A stretch of 64,000 bases of DNA from Micromonospora sp. NBC_00421. Lineage in GTDB: Bacteria > Actinomycetota > Actinomycetes > Mycobacteriales > Micromonosporaceae. The translations under genes and the position numbers were made by a program. Position 1 is the first letter of the stretch. The number at the start of each line of letters is the position of its first letter. The notes below the pieces were generated by a model. It ran no database searches and was not told where the DNA came from. It worked only from the letters and a program-made list of their open reading frames with translations. The DNA is taken from contig NZ_CP107929.1 of NCBI RefSeq assembly GCF_036017915.1, positions 3,131,501-3,195,500 of the forward strand. Reading direction: 5' to 3'. Shown piece by piece: positions 26,001 to 38,000 of this stretch.

Positions 26001-29000
26001 CCGTTCACCGCCGCGACACCGACCCGGTCGGTCAGACCGGCGAGCGTCTGCGTGACCTCGGATTCCGGTGCGGCCACCGCCAGCATGCCCCCACCCGCCG
26101 GCAGTGCCTGCATCAACCGGCCCCGGGCGGCCACCAGCGCACACGCGTCGGCCAGGGACAGCACCCCGGACACGTGGGCGGCGGTGATCTCACCGATCGA
26201 GTGACCACCGACGAAGTCGGGGGCGATCCCGAACGACTCGACGAGACGGAACAGTGCCACCTCGACGGCGAAGAGACCGGCCTGGGTGAAGACGGTCTGG
26301 TCCAGCAGCTCCGCCTCCGGCGAACCCCCGGTGGCGAAGAGCACCTCTCGCAACGGCTGCGGCAGCAGCGCGTCCAGGTGACCGCAGACCTCGTCCAACG
26401 CGGCGGCGAACACCGGGAACACCCCGTACAGCTCACGGCCCATGCCGGCGCGCTGCGCGCCCTGCCCGGAGAAGAGGACGGCGAGCCGGCCGGTGCGGGC
26501 CGTACCGCGCACGACGATGGAGGACGGCTGGTCGTCGACGATCGTGTCGAGGGCGGCGAGGAGACTCTGCCGGTCCCGGGGCAGCAGCACCGCCCGGTGC
26601 TCGAAGGCGGTGCGTCCGCTGGCCAGCGCGTGGCCGAGGTCGGGCAGCCCGGTGCCAGGGTGCTCCGCCAGCCAGGTACGGAGCCGCTGCGCCTGTCCAC
26701 GGAGAGCCTGACCGGTGCGGGCGGAGAGCACGCACGGGGTGGTCAGGTCCCCGGAGACGACGGGGGCCGGTGCGGTCGGCGCGGTCGACGTCTCGGGGGC
26801 CTGCTCGATGATGGTGTGGACGTTGGTGCCGGAGATGCCGAACGAGGAGACGGCGGCGCGGCGGGGTCGGTCCACCCGTGGCCAGGGCCGGGGTTCGGCG
26901 AGTAGTTCGACCGCACCGGCCGTCCAGTCGACGTGCGGGGACGGCTCGGCCACGTGCAGGGTCGCCGGCAGCAGCCCGTGCCGCATCGCCATGACCATCT
27001 TGATCACACCGGCCACCCCGGCCGCCGCCTGGGCGTGGCCGATGTTCGACTTGATCGAGCCGAGCAGCAGCGGACGGTCCTCCGGCCGGTCCTGCCCGTA
27101 GGTGGCGAGCAGGGCCTGCGCCTCGATCGGGTCACCGAGGGCGGTGCCGGTGCCGTGCGCCTCGACGGCGTCGACGTCGGCGGGGGTGAGCCGGGCGTTG
27201 GCGAGGGCCTGGCGGATCACCCGCTGCTGCGACGGACCGTTCGGGGCGGTGAGCCCGCTGCTTGCCCCGTCCTGGTTGACGGCGCTGGCCCGGACGACGG
27301 CGAGGATGCGCCGCCCGTTGCGCTGGGCGTCGGAGAGCCGTTCCAGCAGCAGCATGCCGACGCCCTCGGCGAACCCGGTGCCGTCGGCGCCGGCGCCGAA
27401 CGCCTTGCACCGCCCGTCGGGCGAAAGGCCGCGCTGGCGGGAGAACTCCGCGAGCATGCCGGGGGTGGACATGACGCTGACGCCACCGGCGAGGGCGAGC
27501 CCGCACTCGTCCTGCCGCAGCGCCTGGGCGGCCAGGTGCAGCGCCACCAGCGACGACGAGCAGGCGGTGTCGACGGTGACCGCCGGCCCCTCCAGGCCGA
27601 AGAGGTACGAGATCCGGCCGGAGGCGACGCTGCCGGCGCTGCCGTTGCCCACGTACCCGTCGAGTTCGTCGGAGGTGCCGATCGCCTTGCCGGCGTAGTC
27701 GTGGTAGATCAGGCCGACGTAGACGCCGGTGCTGCTGCCCCGGGCGGTGTGCGGGTCGATGCCGGCCCGCTCGAACGCCTCCCAGGAGGTCTCCAGCAGC
27801 AGCCGCTGCTGCGGGTCCATCGCCAGCGCCTCACGGGGCGAGATGCCGAAGAAGCCGGCGTCGAAGTCGGCGGCGTCGTAGAGGAAGCCGCCGTTGCGCG
27901 GGGTGGCGGTGTCGTCCTCGGCCTCGGTGCGCAGGATGGAGAGGTCCCAGCCACGGTCGGTGGGGAACGGCGCGATGACGTCCGCGCCTGCGGTGACCAG
28001 GTCCCAGAGCTGCTCGGGAGTCTGCACGTCGCCGGGGAACCGGCAGGCCATGCCGACGATGGCGATCGGCTCGTCGACGTCGGTCGTCGCGGTGGTGGCC
28101 GGGGTCGGTGCCGGGGTGACCCGACCACCGAGCTCGCGGTCGAGGAAGTCGGCGAGCACGACGGGGGTCGGGTAGTCGAAGGCGACAGTGGCGGGCAGCC
28201 GCAGTTCGGTGGCCGAGGCCAGCCGGTTGCGCAACTCGACCGAGGTCAGCGAGTCGAAGCCGATCTCCTTGAACGGCCGCAGCGGGTCGACGGTCTCCGC
28301 CGAGCGGTGACCGAGCACCGCCGCGACGCTGCCGGCGACCAGGTCGAGGAGCTGACCGCGCCGTTCGACCGGGTTGAGCGCGGCGAGCCGCTCGGCCGCC
28401 GACAGGTCGGCGGCACCGCGAGCCGCCGAGCGCCGCCGGGTGCGGGGCTGCCGCACGAGGTCCCGCAGGAGGGCGGGCACCCGGTCCGCGTCCGGCCCGT
28501 CCGCGACCGCCGGCACCTTCATGAGGACGACGTGCGCCCCACCGTGCCGCTGCGCGGCGTCGTAGAGGGCGAGTCCCTCGACGTCGGTGAGCGGAGCGCT
28601 GCCGGCACGGATGGCGCGGCGGTGCTCGCTGGCGTCGAGGTGGGCGGTCATGCTGCTGGTGGTCGCCCAGAGCCCCCAGGCGAGGCTGGCCGCCGGCAGG
28701 CCGTGGGCCCGCCGGTACGACGCGAGGGCGTCGAGGAACGCGTTCGCCGCCGCATAGTTGCCCTGACCCGGCGAACCCAACGTCGCCGCCACCGACGAGA
28801 ACACCACGAACGCCGACAGATCCAACCCCGCCGTCACCTCATGCAACGCCCACGCCGCATCCACCTTCGGCCCCATCACCGCAGCCACAGCACCCGCATC
28901 CAGGGAAGCGATCGTGCCGTCGGCCACCACACCCGCACAATGCACCACCGCCGTCAACGGACACGCCGCATCCACACCCGCGACCAGAGCGGCGACCTGC

Positions 29001-32000
29001 ACCGGATCCGCGACATCCACCGCGACCGTCGTGACCGACGCACCCGCACCGGTCAACTCCGCCACCAACGCCGCATAACCACTGCCCTCCACCGGCAGAC
29101 GACGCGACGCCAACAACAAACGACGAGACCGCCCCGTGGCGACCAGATGCCGGGCGACGACACCCGCCAACACACCCGACGCACCCGTGACCAACGTGGT
29201 GCCCTCCGGATCCGCCGGAGGGGGAATGGTCAGCACCACCTTGCCCACGTGCCGGGCCTGACTGATGTGCCGCAACGCCCCCCGCGCCTCCCGCACATCC
29301 CACACCCGGATCGGCAACGGCCGCAGCACACCCCGCTCAAAGAGGGCAAGCAGTTCGGCGAGCATCTGCCCGATGCGGGTTCCGCCGGCCTGGTTGAGTT
29401 CGAATGCCCGGTAGGTGACGCCCGGGTGCTGCTCGGCGACGAGTTCCGGGTCGCGGACGTCGGTCTTGCCCATCTCCACGAACCGACCACCACGCGGCAA
29501 CAACCGCAACGACGCGTCCACGAACTCACCCGCCAACGCATCCAACACCACATCCACACCCGCACCACCCGACGCCGACGCGAACGCACCCTCGAACTCC
29601 GTGGTCCGCGACGACGCGATCCGCTCCGGCGCGACCCCCAACTCCCGCAGAACGCCCCACTTCCCAGGACTCGCCGTCGCATACACCGTCGCACCGAAAT
29701 GCCGGGCGAGCTGAACCGCCGCCATACCCACACCACCGGCACCGGAGTGAATCAGCACCGACTCACCGACCCGCAAACCCGCCAGATCACGCAACGCATA
29801 GAACGCCGTCAGGAAGACCACCGGAACGGAGGCGGCCTCCACAAACGACCAACCGATAGGAATCCTCGCGATCCGGTCCCGCTGCGCGACCACCTGCGGG
29901 CCGAAGCCGGGCTCGAACAGCCCGAACACCCGATCCCCCGGCACCAGGTCGTCGACACCCGGACCCACCTCCAGCACCACGCCCGCGCCCTCACTGCCCA
30001 TCACCGCAGTCGAATCCGGGTACATGCCCAGGGCGATGAGGACGTCGCGGAAGTTCACGCCGGCAGCACGCACCGCGATGCGGACCTGACCGGCGGCCAG
30101 GGGCAGGTCGGTGCCGACCACCAGGCCGACGCCGTCGATCGTTCCCGGCTCCACCGCCGCCACGTGCCAGAGGTCGGTCGACGGGACGAGGCGGTCGGCG
30201 GCCGGTCGGGTGACCCGGGGTACGAAGACGGTGCCGCCGCGGATCGCGAGCTGGCCGCCGGTCGGGGCCGGATCGCCGGCCACCGTCGCGAGCACCGCCA
30301 GCGTGTCGGCGTCGGCTCCACGGTCGAGGTCGGCCAGGACGATGCGACCCGGATGTTCCGACTGCGCCGACCGCAGCAGACCCCACACCGCCGCACCCGC
30401 GAGGTCACCGGTCCGGTCGCCGGGCTGCACCGCCACCGCGTCCCGGGTGAGCACCACCAGGCGGGAGTCGGCGAGCACGTCGGCGGCGAGCCACGCCTGG
30501 ACGGTCCCGAGGACCTCGGTGGTCAGCGTCCGGACGGCTGCGGGGACGGACGGCCCGGTGGCCGGCGCCGGCACCGGCAGCAGCAGCACCTCCGGTGGGG
30601 TCTCCCCCGCCTCGACGGCGGCGAGCAGGGCCGCCACGTCCGCGTACGCCGGCACTCCGGGAAGGTCGACGGGGGAGGCTGCAGCGTCGGTCCGACCGTC
30701 GGCCGTCAACAGGACCCAACCGGAGACCTTCCCGGCCGGAGTGATCTCCTCCGTCTGCCAGGAGACCTCGAACAGGGAACGGTCCACCGCGCTCGGCGCG
30801 GAGGCGGCACCCATCTCCCGCAGGACGAGAGAGTCCACCGACACCACCGGCGCACCCGACTCGTCCACCGCCACCAGACGCACACCCGAACCCACCCGCC
30901 TCAACCACACCCGCAACACACGAGCACCCGAGGCATACACCTGCACACCCTCGAACACGAACGGCACCCGAGGACCCGACGCCCCGTCCCCCGCCAGCAA
31001 CAACCCGACCGGATGCAACGCCGCATCCAACAACGCCGGATGCACCCCGAACCCCGACACGTCCACCACACCATCAGGCAGAACCACCTCGGCGAACACC
31101 TCGCCATCACCCGACCACACCCGACGCAACCCCTGAAACACCGGCCCATACGACAGACCATGACCCACCAACGCCTCGTACCAGCCAGCCAGATCCGTCT
31201 CAGTGGCCGACGGCGGCCACACCTCGATCCCAGGCCCGTCGTCCGAGCCGGACTCCAGCACACCCTCGGCGTGCCGAACCCACCCAGCGTCAGGATCCTC
31301 CTCCGGCTGCGAATACACCGCCACATCCCGCCCACCGGCCTCGACCGCACCGACACGCACCTGCACCCGGACACCACCCACAGCCGGCAACCGCAACGGT
31401 GCAGCAACCGTCAGTTCCCGAACCCGGGAGGCACCGACCTCGTCCCCCGCCCGCACCACCAACTCCACCAGAGCCGTACCCGGCACCAACACCGAACCCG
31501 ACACCACGTGGTCGGCCAGCCACGGGTGGGTCGAGGCCGACAACCGACCCGTCAACACCACCCCGCCGTCGCCGGCAAGCCGCACCGCCGCACCCAGCAA
31601 CGGATGCCCCGCCGCCGAAAGCCCCGCCCCCGACACGTCACCCGAACGCCAGGCCACCACCTCCGGCCAGAACCGCTCCCGCTGGAACGCATACGTCGGC
31701 AGATCCACCCGCTCCGCACCACCACCGGCGAAGACGCCTGCCCAGTCGACGGGTACGCCGGCCGCGTGCAGGCTGCCGAGAGCGGTGAGGAGTTGGCGGG
31801 GGCCGTTCTCGTCGCGGCGCAGGGAGCCGACCACGACGCCGGGCTGCCCGGCGGCCGGGTGCTGGCCGGCCGGGTCGGCGACGGCCCGGTCGAGCGCGTC
31901 CTGTACCACCACCTTGAGCACGGGGTGCGGGCTGACCTCGACGAACGTCCGGTGGCCGGCGGCGATCAGGGCGTCGACGACGGGGGCGAGGCGGACCGGC

Positions 32001-35000
32001 TCGCGCAGGTTGCGGTACCAGTAGTCGGCGTCCAGTTCCGTGGTGTCGACGCGATCGCCGGTGACGGTGGAGTGGAAGGCAACCTCGGTGGGGTGGGACT
32101 CGATCGTGCCGAGTGCCACGGCCAGGTCCTCACGGACCGCTTCGACGTGGCCGCAGTGGGACGCGTAGTCCACGGCGATCTGCCGGGCCCGGATGCCGCG
32201 CTCCGTGCAGGTGGCGAGCAGTTCGGCGACGGACGTCGCGTCGCCGGAGACGACGGTGACGCCTGCCCCGTTCAGCGCGGCGACGGAGATGGTGTCCGCC
32301 CAGGGCGCGATGAGCTGCCCGGTGTCGGCGGCGGAGAGCGGCACGGAGACCATGCCGCCGAGCCCGGAGATGGCGAGCAGGCCCCGGCTGCGGGCCACGA
32401 TCAGACGGATGGCGTCGGGAAGGGTGAGCGCGCCGGCGGCGCAGGCGGCGGCGATCTCGCCCTGCGAGTGGCCGATGACCGCGTCCGGCCGGACGCCGCA
32501 GGCCTTCCACACCTCGGCGAGGGAGACCATGACGGAGAAGAGCAGCGGCTGGACGACGTCGACGCGGTCCATGGGCGGGGCGCCCGGGGAGCCCCGCAGG
32601 ACGTCCTCGACGGACCAGTCGACCAGTCGGGACAGCTCCGCCGCGCACTCCCGCATCCGGCTCCGGAAGACCGGCGAGGAGTCGAGGAGGTCGAGGGCCA
32701 TGCCGGTCCACTGGGAGCCCTGGCCGGGGAAGACGAAAACGACCTTGGACGTGCCGTCGCCCATGCTGACGCGATGGTCCGCCTCAACCAGGGTGGCGAG
32801 CCCGGTCAGCGCGTCGTCGCGGTCGGCGGCGACCACGACCTGCCGGTACGGGTGGTGCGCGCGGCCGGTGGCGAGCGAGTACCCGAGGTCGAGCAGGTCC
32901 AGGTCCGGGTGCTCGGCGAGGTGGTCGCGGATCCGCGCCGCCTGGTCGCGCAGCGCGCGGGCACTGCGCGCCGAGACGGGCAGCGGTACGGCGTCGACGG
33001 CGACCAACCCGGGCAACGCGGCGGGACGCTCGGGGCGGGGCGTCGGGGTGTCGACCCGGGCCTGCTCGATGATCACGTGCGCATTCGTGCCGGAGATCCC
33101 GAACGACGACACCGCCGCCCGACGCGGCCGATCCACCACCGGCCACGGCATCGCCTCCGTCGCCAACGCCACCGCCCCCGCCGACCAGTCCACATGCGGC
33201 GACGGCTCATCCACATGCAACGACGCCGGCACCAGACCATGCCGCATCGCCATAACCATCTTGATCACACCCGCCACACCCGCAGCCGCCTGCGTATGAC
33301 CAAGATTCGACTTCACCGACCCCAACAACAACGGCCGACCCCCCGACCGACCCTGCCCATACGTCGCCAACAACGCCTGCGCCTCGATCGGATCACCCAA
33401 CGTCGTACCCGTGCCGTGCGCCTCCACCGCGTCCACATCAGCGGTGGTCAGCCGCGCGTTGGCCAACGCCTGACGAATCACCCGCTGCTGCGACGGACCA
33501 TTCGGCGCAGTGAGACCGTTCGACGCACCATCCTGGTTCACCGCACTACCCCGCACCACCGCAAGAACCCGGTGCCCACGCCGCCGGGCGTCGGACAGCC
33601 GCTCCACCAGGAGCATGCCCACACCCTCACCCCAACCAGTGCCGTCCGCACCCCCGGCGAACGCCTTGCACCGACCATCCGGAGCGAGACCGCCCTGGCG
33701 GGAGAACTCGGAGAACATGCCCGGAGCGGCCATCAGCGCCACGCCACCGGCGAGGGCCATCTCGCACTCGCCGGAGCGCAGCGCCTGCGCGGCCAGGTGC
33801 AGGGCCACCAGCGACGACGAACACGCCGTGTCCACAGTCACCGCCGGCCCCTCCAGACCGAAGGTGTACGCGACCCGGCCGGAGGCGACACTGCCGGCGG
33901 TGCCGGTCAACAGGTGGCCTTCGAGCCCGTCGAGGCCGTCGCTGCCGCTGGCGGCGTAGCCGGAGGAGGCGGCACCGATGAAGACACCGGTGATGGTGCC
34001 GTGTCCGCTGGTGGGGTCTATGCCGGCGTACTCGAACGCCTCCCACGAGGTCTCCAACAGCAACCGCTGCTGCGGATCCATCGCCAGCGCCTCACGGGGC
34101 GAGATGCCGAAGAAACCCGGATCGAACTCGGCCGCGTCGTACAGGAAGCCACCCTGCCGGGTGGTGGACGTCCCCGCCCGGTCGGCGTCCGGGTCGTAGA
34201 GGGTCTCCAGGTCCCAACCCCGGTCGGTGGGGAAACCGCCGATCGCGTCCCCACCCGAGGCGACCAGAGCCCACAACTGTTCGGGGGTCGCCACCCCACC
34301 CGGGTAGCGGCAGGCCATACCGATGATCGCGATGGGCTCGTCGGAGGCCGCCGTACCGGCGGTCGGGGCCACGGGCCGGTCGCCGCTGCTGGTCTCGTCG
34401 AGCCGCTCGTGCAGGTGCTCGGCGAGCCGGGCCGGTGTCGGGTAGTCGAAGACGAGGGTCGCGGAGAGCCGCAGCCCGGTCACCGAGGCCAACCGGTTCC
34501 GCAGCTCCACCGAGGTCAACGAGTCGAACCCGAGTTCCTTGAACGCCCGACCACCCGGCACCGCCTGCGCCGACGCATGCCCCAGCACCGCCGCCGCCTG
34601 GGCACAGACCAACTCCACAAGCAACCGACGGGCCTCGTCCTGCGACAGCCCGACCAGCCGGTCACGCCAGGAAGAGCCACCGGTGCCGGTCGGGCCGCCG
34701 GCCTGGCGGCGTCCGCCCGATCGGGCGAGCAGCCGCAGGATCGGCGGAACCTGTCCGGCGTCCCCGGTGATCCGGAGGCGGGCCGCAGCGATCGCCGGCA
34801 GTGCCCTGGCCGTCGCGGCGTCGAACAGGGCGGCGCCCTCGGCGGCGGTGAGGCCGGTCATGCCGAGTCGGCTCAGCCGCTGCTCGTCGTCCCGGTCGAG
34901 GTGGGCGGTCATGCTGCTGGTGGCGGCCCACATGCCCCAGCCGATACTGGTGGCCGGCAGTCCGTCCGCCCGCCGGTAGGACGCGAGGGCGTCGAGGAAC

Positions 35001-38000
35001 GCGTTTCCCGCCGCGTAGTTGCCCTGACCGGGCGAACCGAGCGTCGCCGCGATCGACGAGAACATCACGAACGCCGACAGGTCCAACCCCGCCGTCGCCT
35101 CGTGCAACGCCCACGCCGCATCCACCTTCGGCCGCATGACGGTGGCCACGGCGTCCGCGTCGAGGGAGGTGATCGTCGCGTCGGCGATGACCCCCGCGCA
35201 GTGCACCACCGCGGTCAACGGATGCGCCGGGTCCACACCCGCGACCAGAGCGGCGACCTGCGCCGGATCGGCGACGTCCACAGCCACCGGCATCACGACC
35301 GCGCCCGCGCCGGTCAGCTCCGCGACCGACGCTGCGTAGTCGCTGCCCTCGGCGGGCAGACGACGCGACACCAACAGCAGACGGCGGGACTGCCCGGTGG
35401 CGACCAGATGCCGCGCCACCACACCCGCCAAAGTGCCCGACGCACCCGTGACCAGCGTCGTGCCCTCCGGGTCCACCGGGGCAGGCACGGTGAGCACCAC
35501 CTTGCCCACGTGCCGGGCCTGACTGATGTACCGCAACGCCCCCCGCGCCTCCCGCACATCCCACACCCGGATCGGCAACGGCCGCAGCACACCCCGCTCG
35601 AACAACCCCAACAACTCGGCCAGCATCTGCCCGATCCGAACACCACCCGCCTCGTTCAGATCGAACGCCCGATAAGCGACACCCGGATACTGCTCCGCCA
35701 CCACATCGGCGTCCCGGACGTCGGTCTTGCCCATCTCCACGAACCGACCACCACGCGGCAACAACCGCAACGACGCGTCCACGAACTCACCGGCCAGCGC
35801 GTCGAGCACCACGTCCACACCCGAACCACCCGACGCGGCCAGGAACACGCCCTCGAACTCCGTGGTCCGCGACGACGCGATCCGCTCCGGCGCGACCCCC
35901 AACTCCCGCAGAACGCCCCACTTCCCAGGACTCGCCGTCGCATACACCGTCGCACCGAAATGCCGGGCGAGCTGGATCGCCGCCATACCCACACCACCGG
36001 CACCCGAATGGACCAGCACCGACTCACCGGCCCGCAGACCAGCCAGGTCGCGCAACGCGTAGAACGCCGTCAGGAAGACCAGCGGGACGGAGGCGGCCTG
36101 GGCGTACGACCAGCCGGCGGGGATCCTGGCCACCCGCTCCCGCTGCGCCACCACCTGGGGGCCGAACCCGGGCTCGAACATGCCCATGACCCGGTCGCCG
36201 GGCACGAGGTCGTCGACGTCCGGACCGACCTCCAGCACCACGCCCGCGCCCTCGCTGCCCATCCGGGCCGCCGGGTCCGGGTACATGTCGAGCGCGATCA
36301 GCACGTCGCGGAAGTTCACGCCTGTGGCCCGCACCGCGATGCGCACCTGCCCCGGCGCGAGCGGCAGAGCCGGGGCGGGCACCAGGTCGACGCCGTCCAG
36401 CGTGCCGGGCGTGACCGGCGCGAGGTGCCAGAGGCCCGACGCCGGGGGCACCAGGTCGTCGCCGGTGAGGCGGGTCAACCGGGGTACGAAGACGGTGCCG
36501 CCGCGGATCGCGAGCTGGTCGCCGGTCGGGGTCGGGTCGCCGGCCACCGCCGCGACCAGCGCAGCGGCGTCGACGTCCAGGACACCGTCCAGGTCGACCA
36601 GGACGATGCGGCCCGGGTGTTCGGACTGCGCCGACCGCAGCAGACCCCACACCGCCGCACCGGCCGGATCGACAGCCCGGTCCTCGTCGCCGACCGCCAT
36701 CGCGCCCCGGGTGAACACCACCAGCCGGGAGTCGGCGAGCGCGTCCGCCGCCAGCCACGCCTGCACCGTCACCAGGACGTCCACGGTCGACGCCCGGACC
36801 GCCTCCGGCACCGGGACCCCGGTGACGTCCCGCGTCGGCAGCAGCAGCAACGTCGGTGAGGGCTCCCCCGCCTCGACGGCGGCGAGCAGGGCCGCCACGT
36901 CCGCGTACGCCGACACCCCGGGCAGGTCGACGCCGAGCGCGGCGTCACCGGTCGTCAGCACCGCCGAGCTGACCAGCGCCGCGACCGGCGCGACGTCCTC
37001 GACGTGCCAGGAGACCTCGAACAGGGAACGGTCCACCGCGCTCGGCGCGGAGGCGGCACCCATCTCCCGCAGGACGAGAGAGTCCACCGACACCACCGGC
37101 GCACCCGACTCGTCCACCGCCACCAGACGCACACCCGAACCCACCCGCCTCAACCACACCCGCAACACACGAGCACCCGAGGCATACACCTGCACACCCT
37201 CGAACACGAACGGCACCCGAGGACCCGACGCCCCGTCCCCCGCCAGCAACAACCCGACCGGATGCAACGCCGCATCCAACAACGCCGGATGCACCCCGAA
37301 CCCCGACACGTCCACCACACCATCAGGCAGAACCACCTCGGCGAACACCTCGCCATCACCCGACCACACCCGACGCAACCCCTGAAACACCGGCCCGTAC
37401 GACAGGCCGTGCTCCGCGAACGTCGGGTACCAGCCGGCGAGTTCCACCTCGGACGCCCCGGCCGGCGGCCAGACCGGCAGGACCGGCTCGTCGGCCGTCG
37501 CGGGTTCGAGCACGCCCTCGGCGTGCCGGATCCACTCGGCGTCGACGTCGTCGTCGAGCTGCGAGTACACCGCCACATCCCGACCACCGGCACCATCAGC
37601 ATCACCAACACGCACCTGCACCCGAACCCCACCGACAGCCGGCAGATGCATCGGCGCCGCAACTGTCAACTCCCGAACCCGCGACGCACCCACCTCATCA
37701 CCAGCCCGCACCACCAACTCCACAAACGCCGTACCCGGCACCACCACCGAACCCGACACCACGTGGTCGGCCAGCCACGGGTGGGTCGAGGCCGACAACC
37801 GACCCGTCAACAGCACCCCACCATCACCAGCCAACCGCACCGCCGCACCCAACAACGGATGCCCCGCCACACCCAGACCAGCACCCGAGACATCACCCAC
37901 CCGCCACGCCGACACCACCGGCCAGAACCGCTCCCGCTGAAACGCGTACGTCGGCAGGTCCACCCGCACCGCACCACCACCGGCGAACCACGACGCCCAG

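Larger units (their letters stand above)
21910..28077 (-). other. PKS module C3: KS-AT(malonyl)-DH-ER-KR-ACP
   Basis: The AT has GHSIGE and HAFH (malonyl). DH, ER and KR motifs are intact and largely the same as in C1 and C2, including the TGASGVLAG cofactor loop and VAD in place of LDD in the KR. A fully saturated two-carbon unit is expected. The KS includes [10 protein letters not shown] and KSNIGHAQA, minor variants. Confidence 0.92.
28140..34345 (-). other. PKS module C2: KS-AT(methylmalonyl)-DH-ER-KR-ACP
   Basis: The AT differs from those of C1, C3 and C4: [27 protein letters not shown] (Ser2733) and YASH (2833-2836) are all methylmalonyl-CoA signatures. The reductive domains, by contrast, are nearly identical to those of C1 and C3. 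A saturated unit with a methyl branch is expected. The AT looks transplanted between conserved flanks. Confidence 0.93.

Noticed and set aside
19664..36859. Plus-strand open frames of thousands of codons (19664-26905 and 26933-36859) opposite PKS C
   Set aside because: Same reason: low-complexity Arg, His, Thr and Gln-rich translation repeating with module periodicity. They arise because the PKS lacks certain codons, not because they encode protein.
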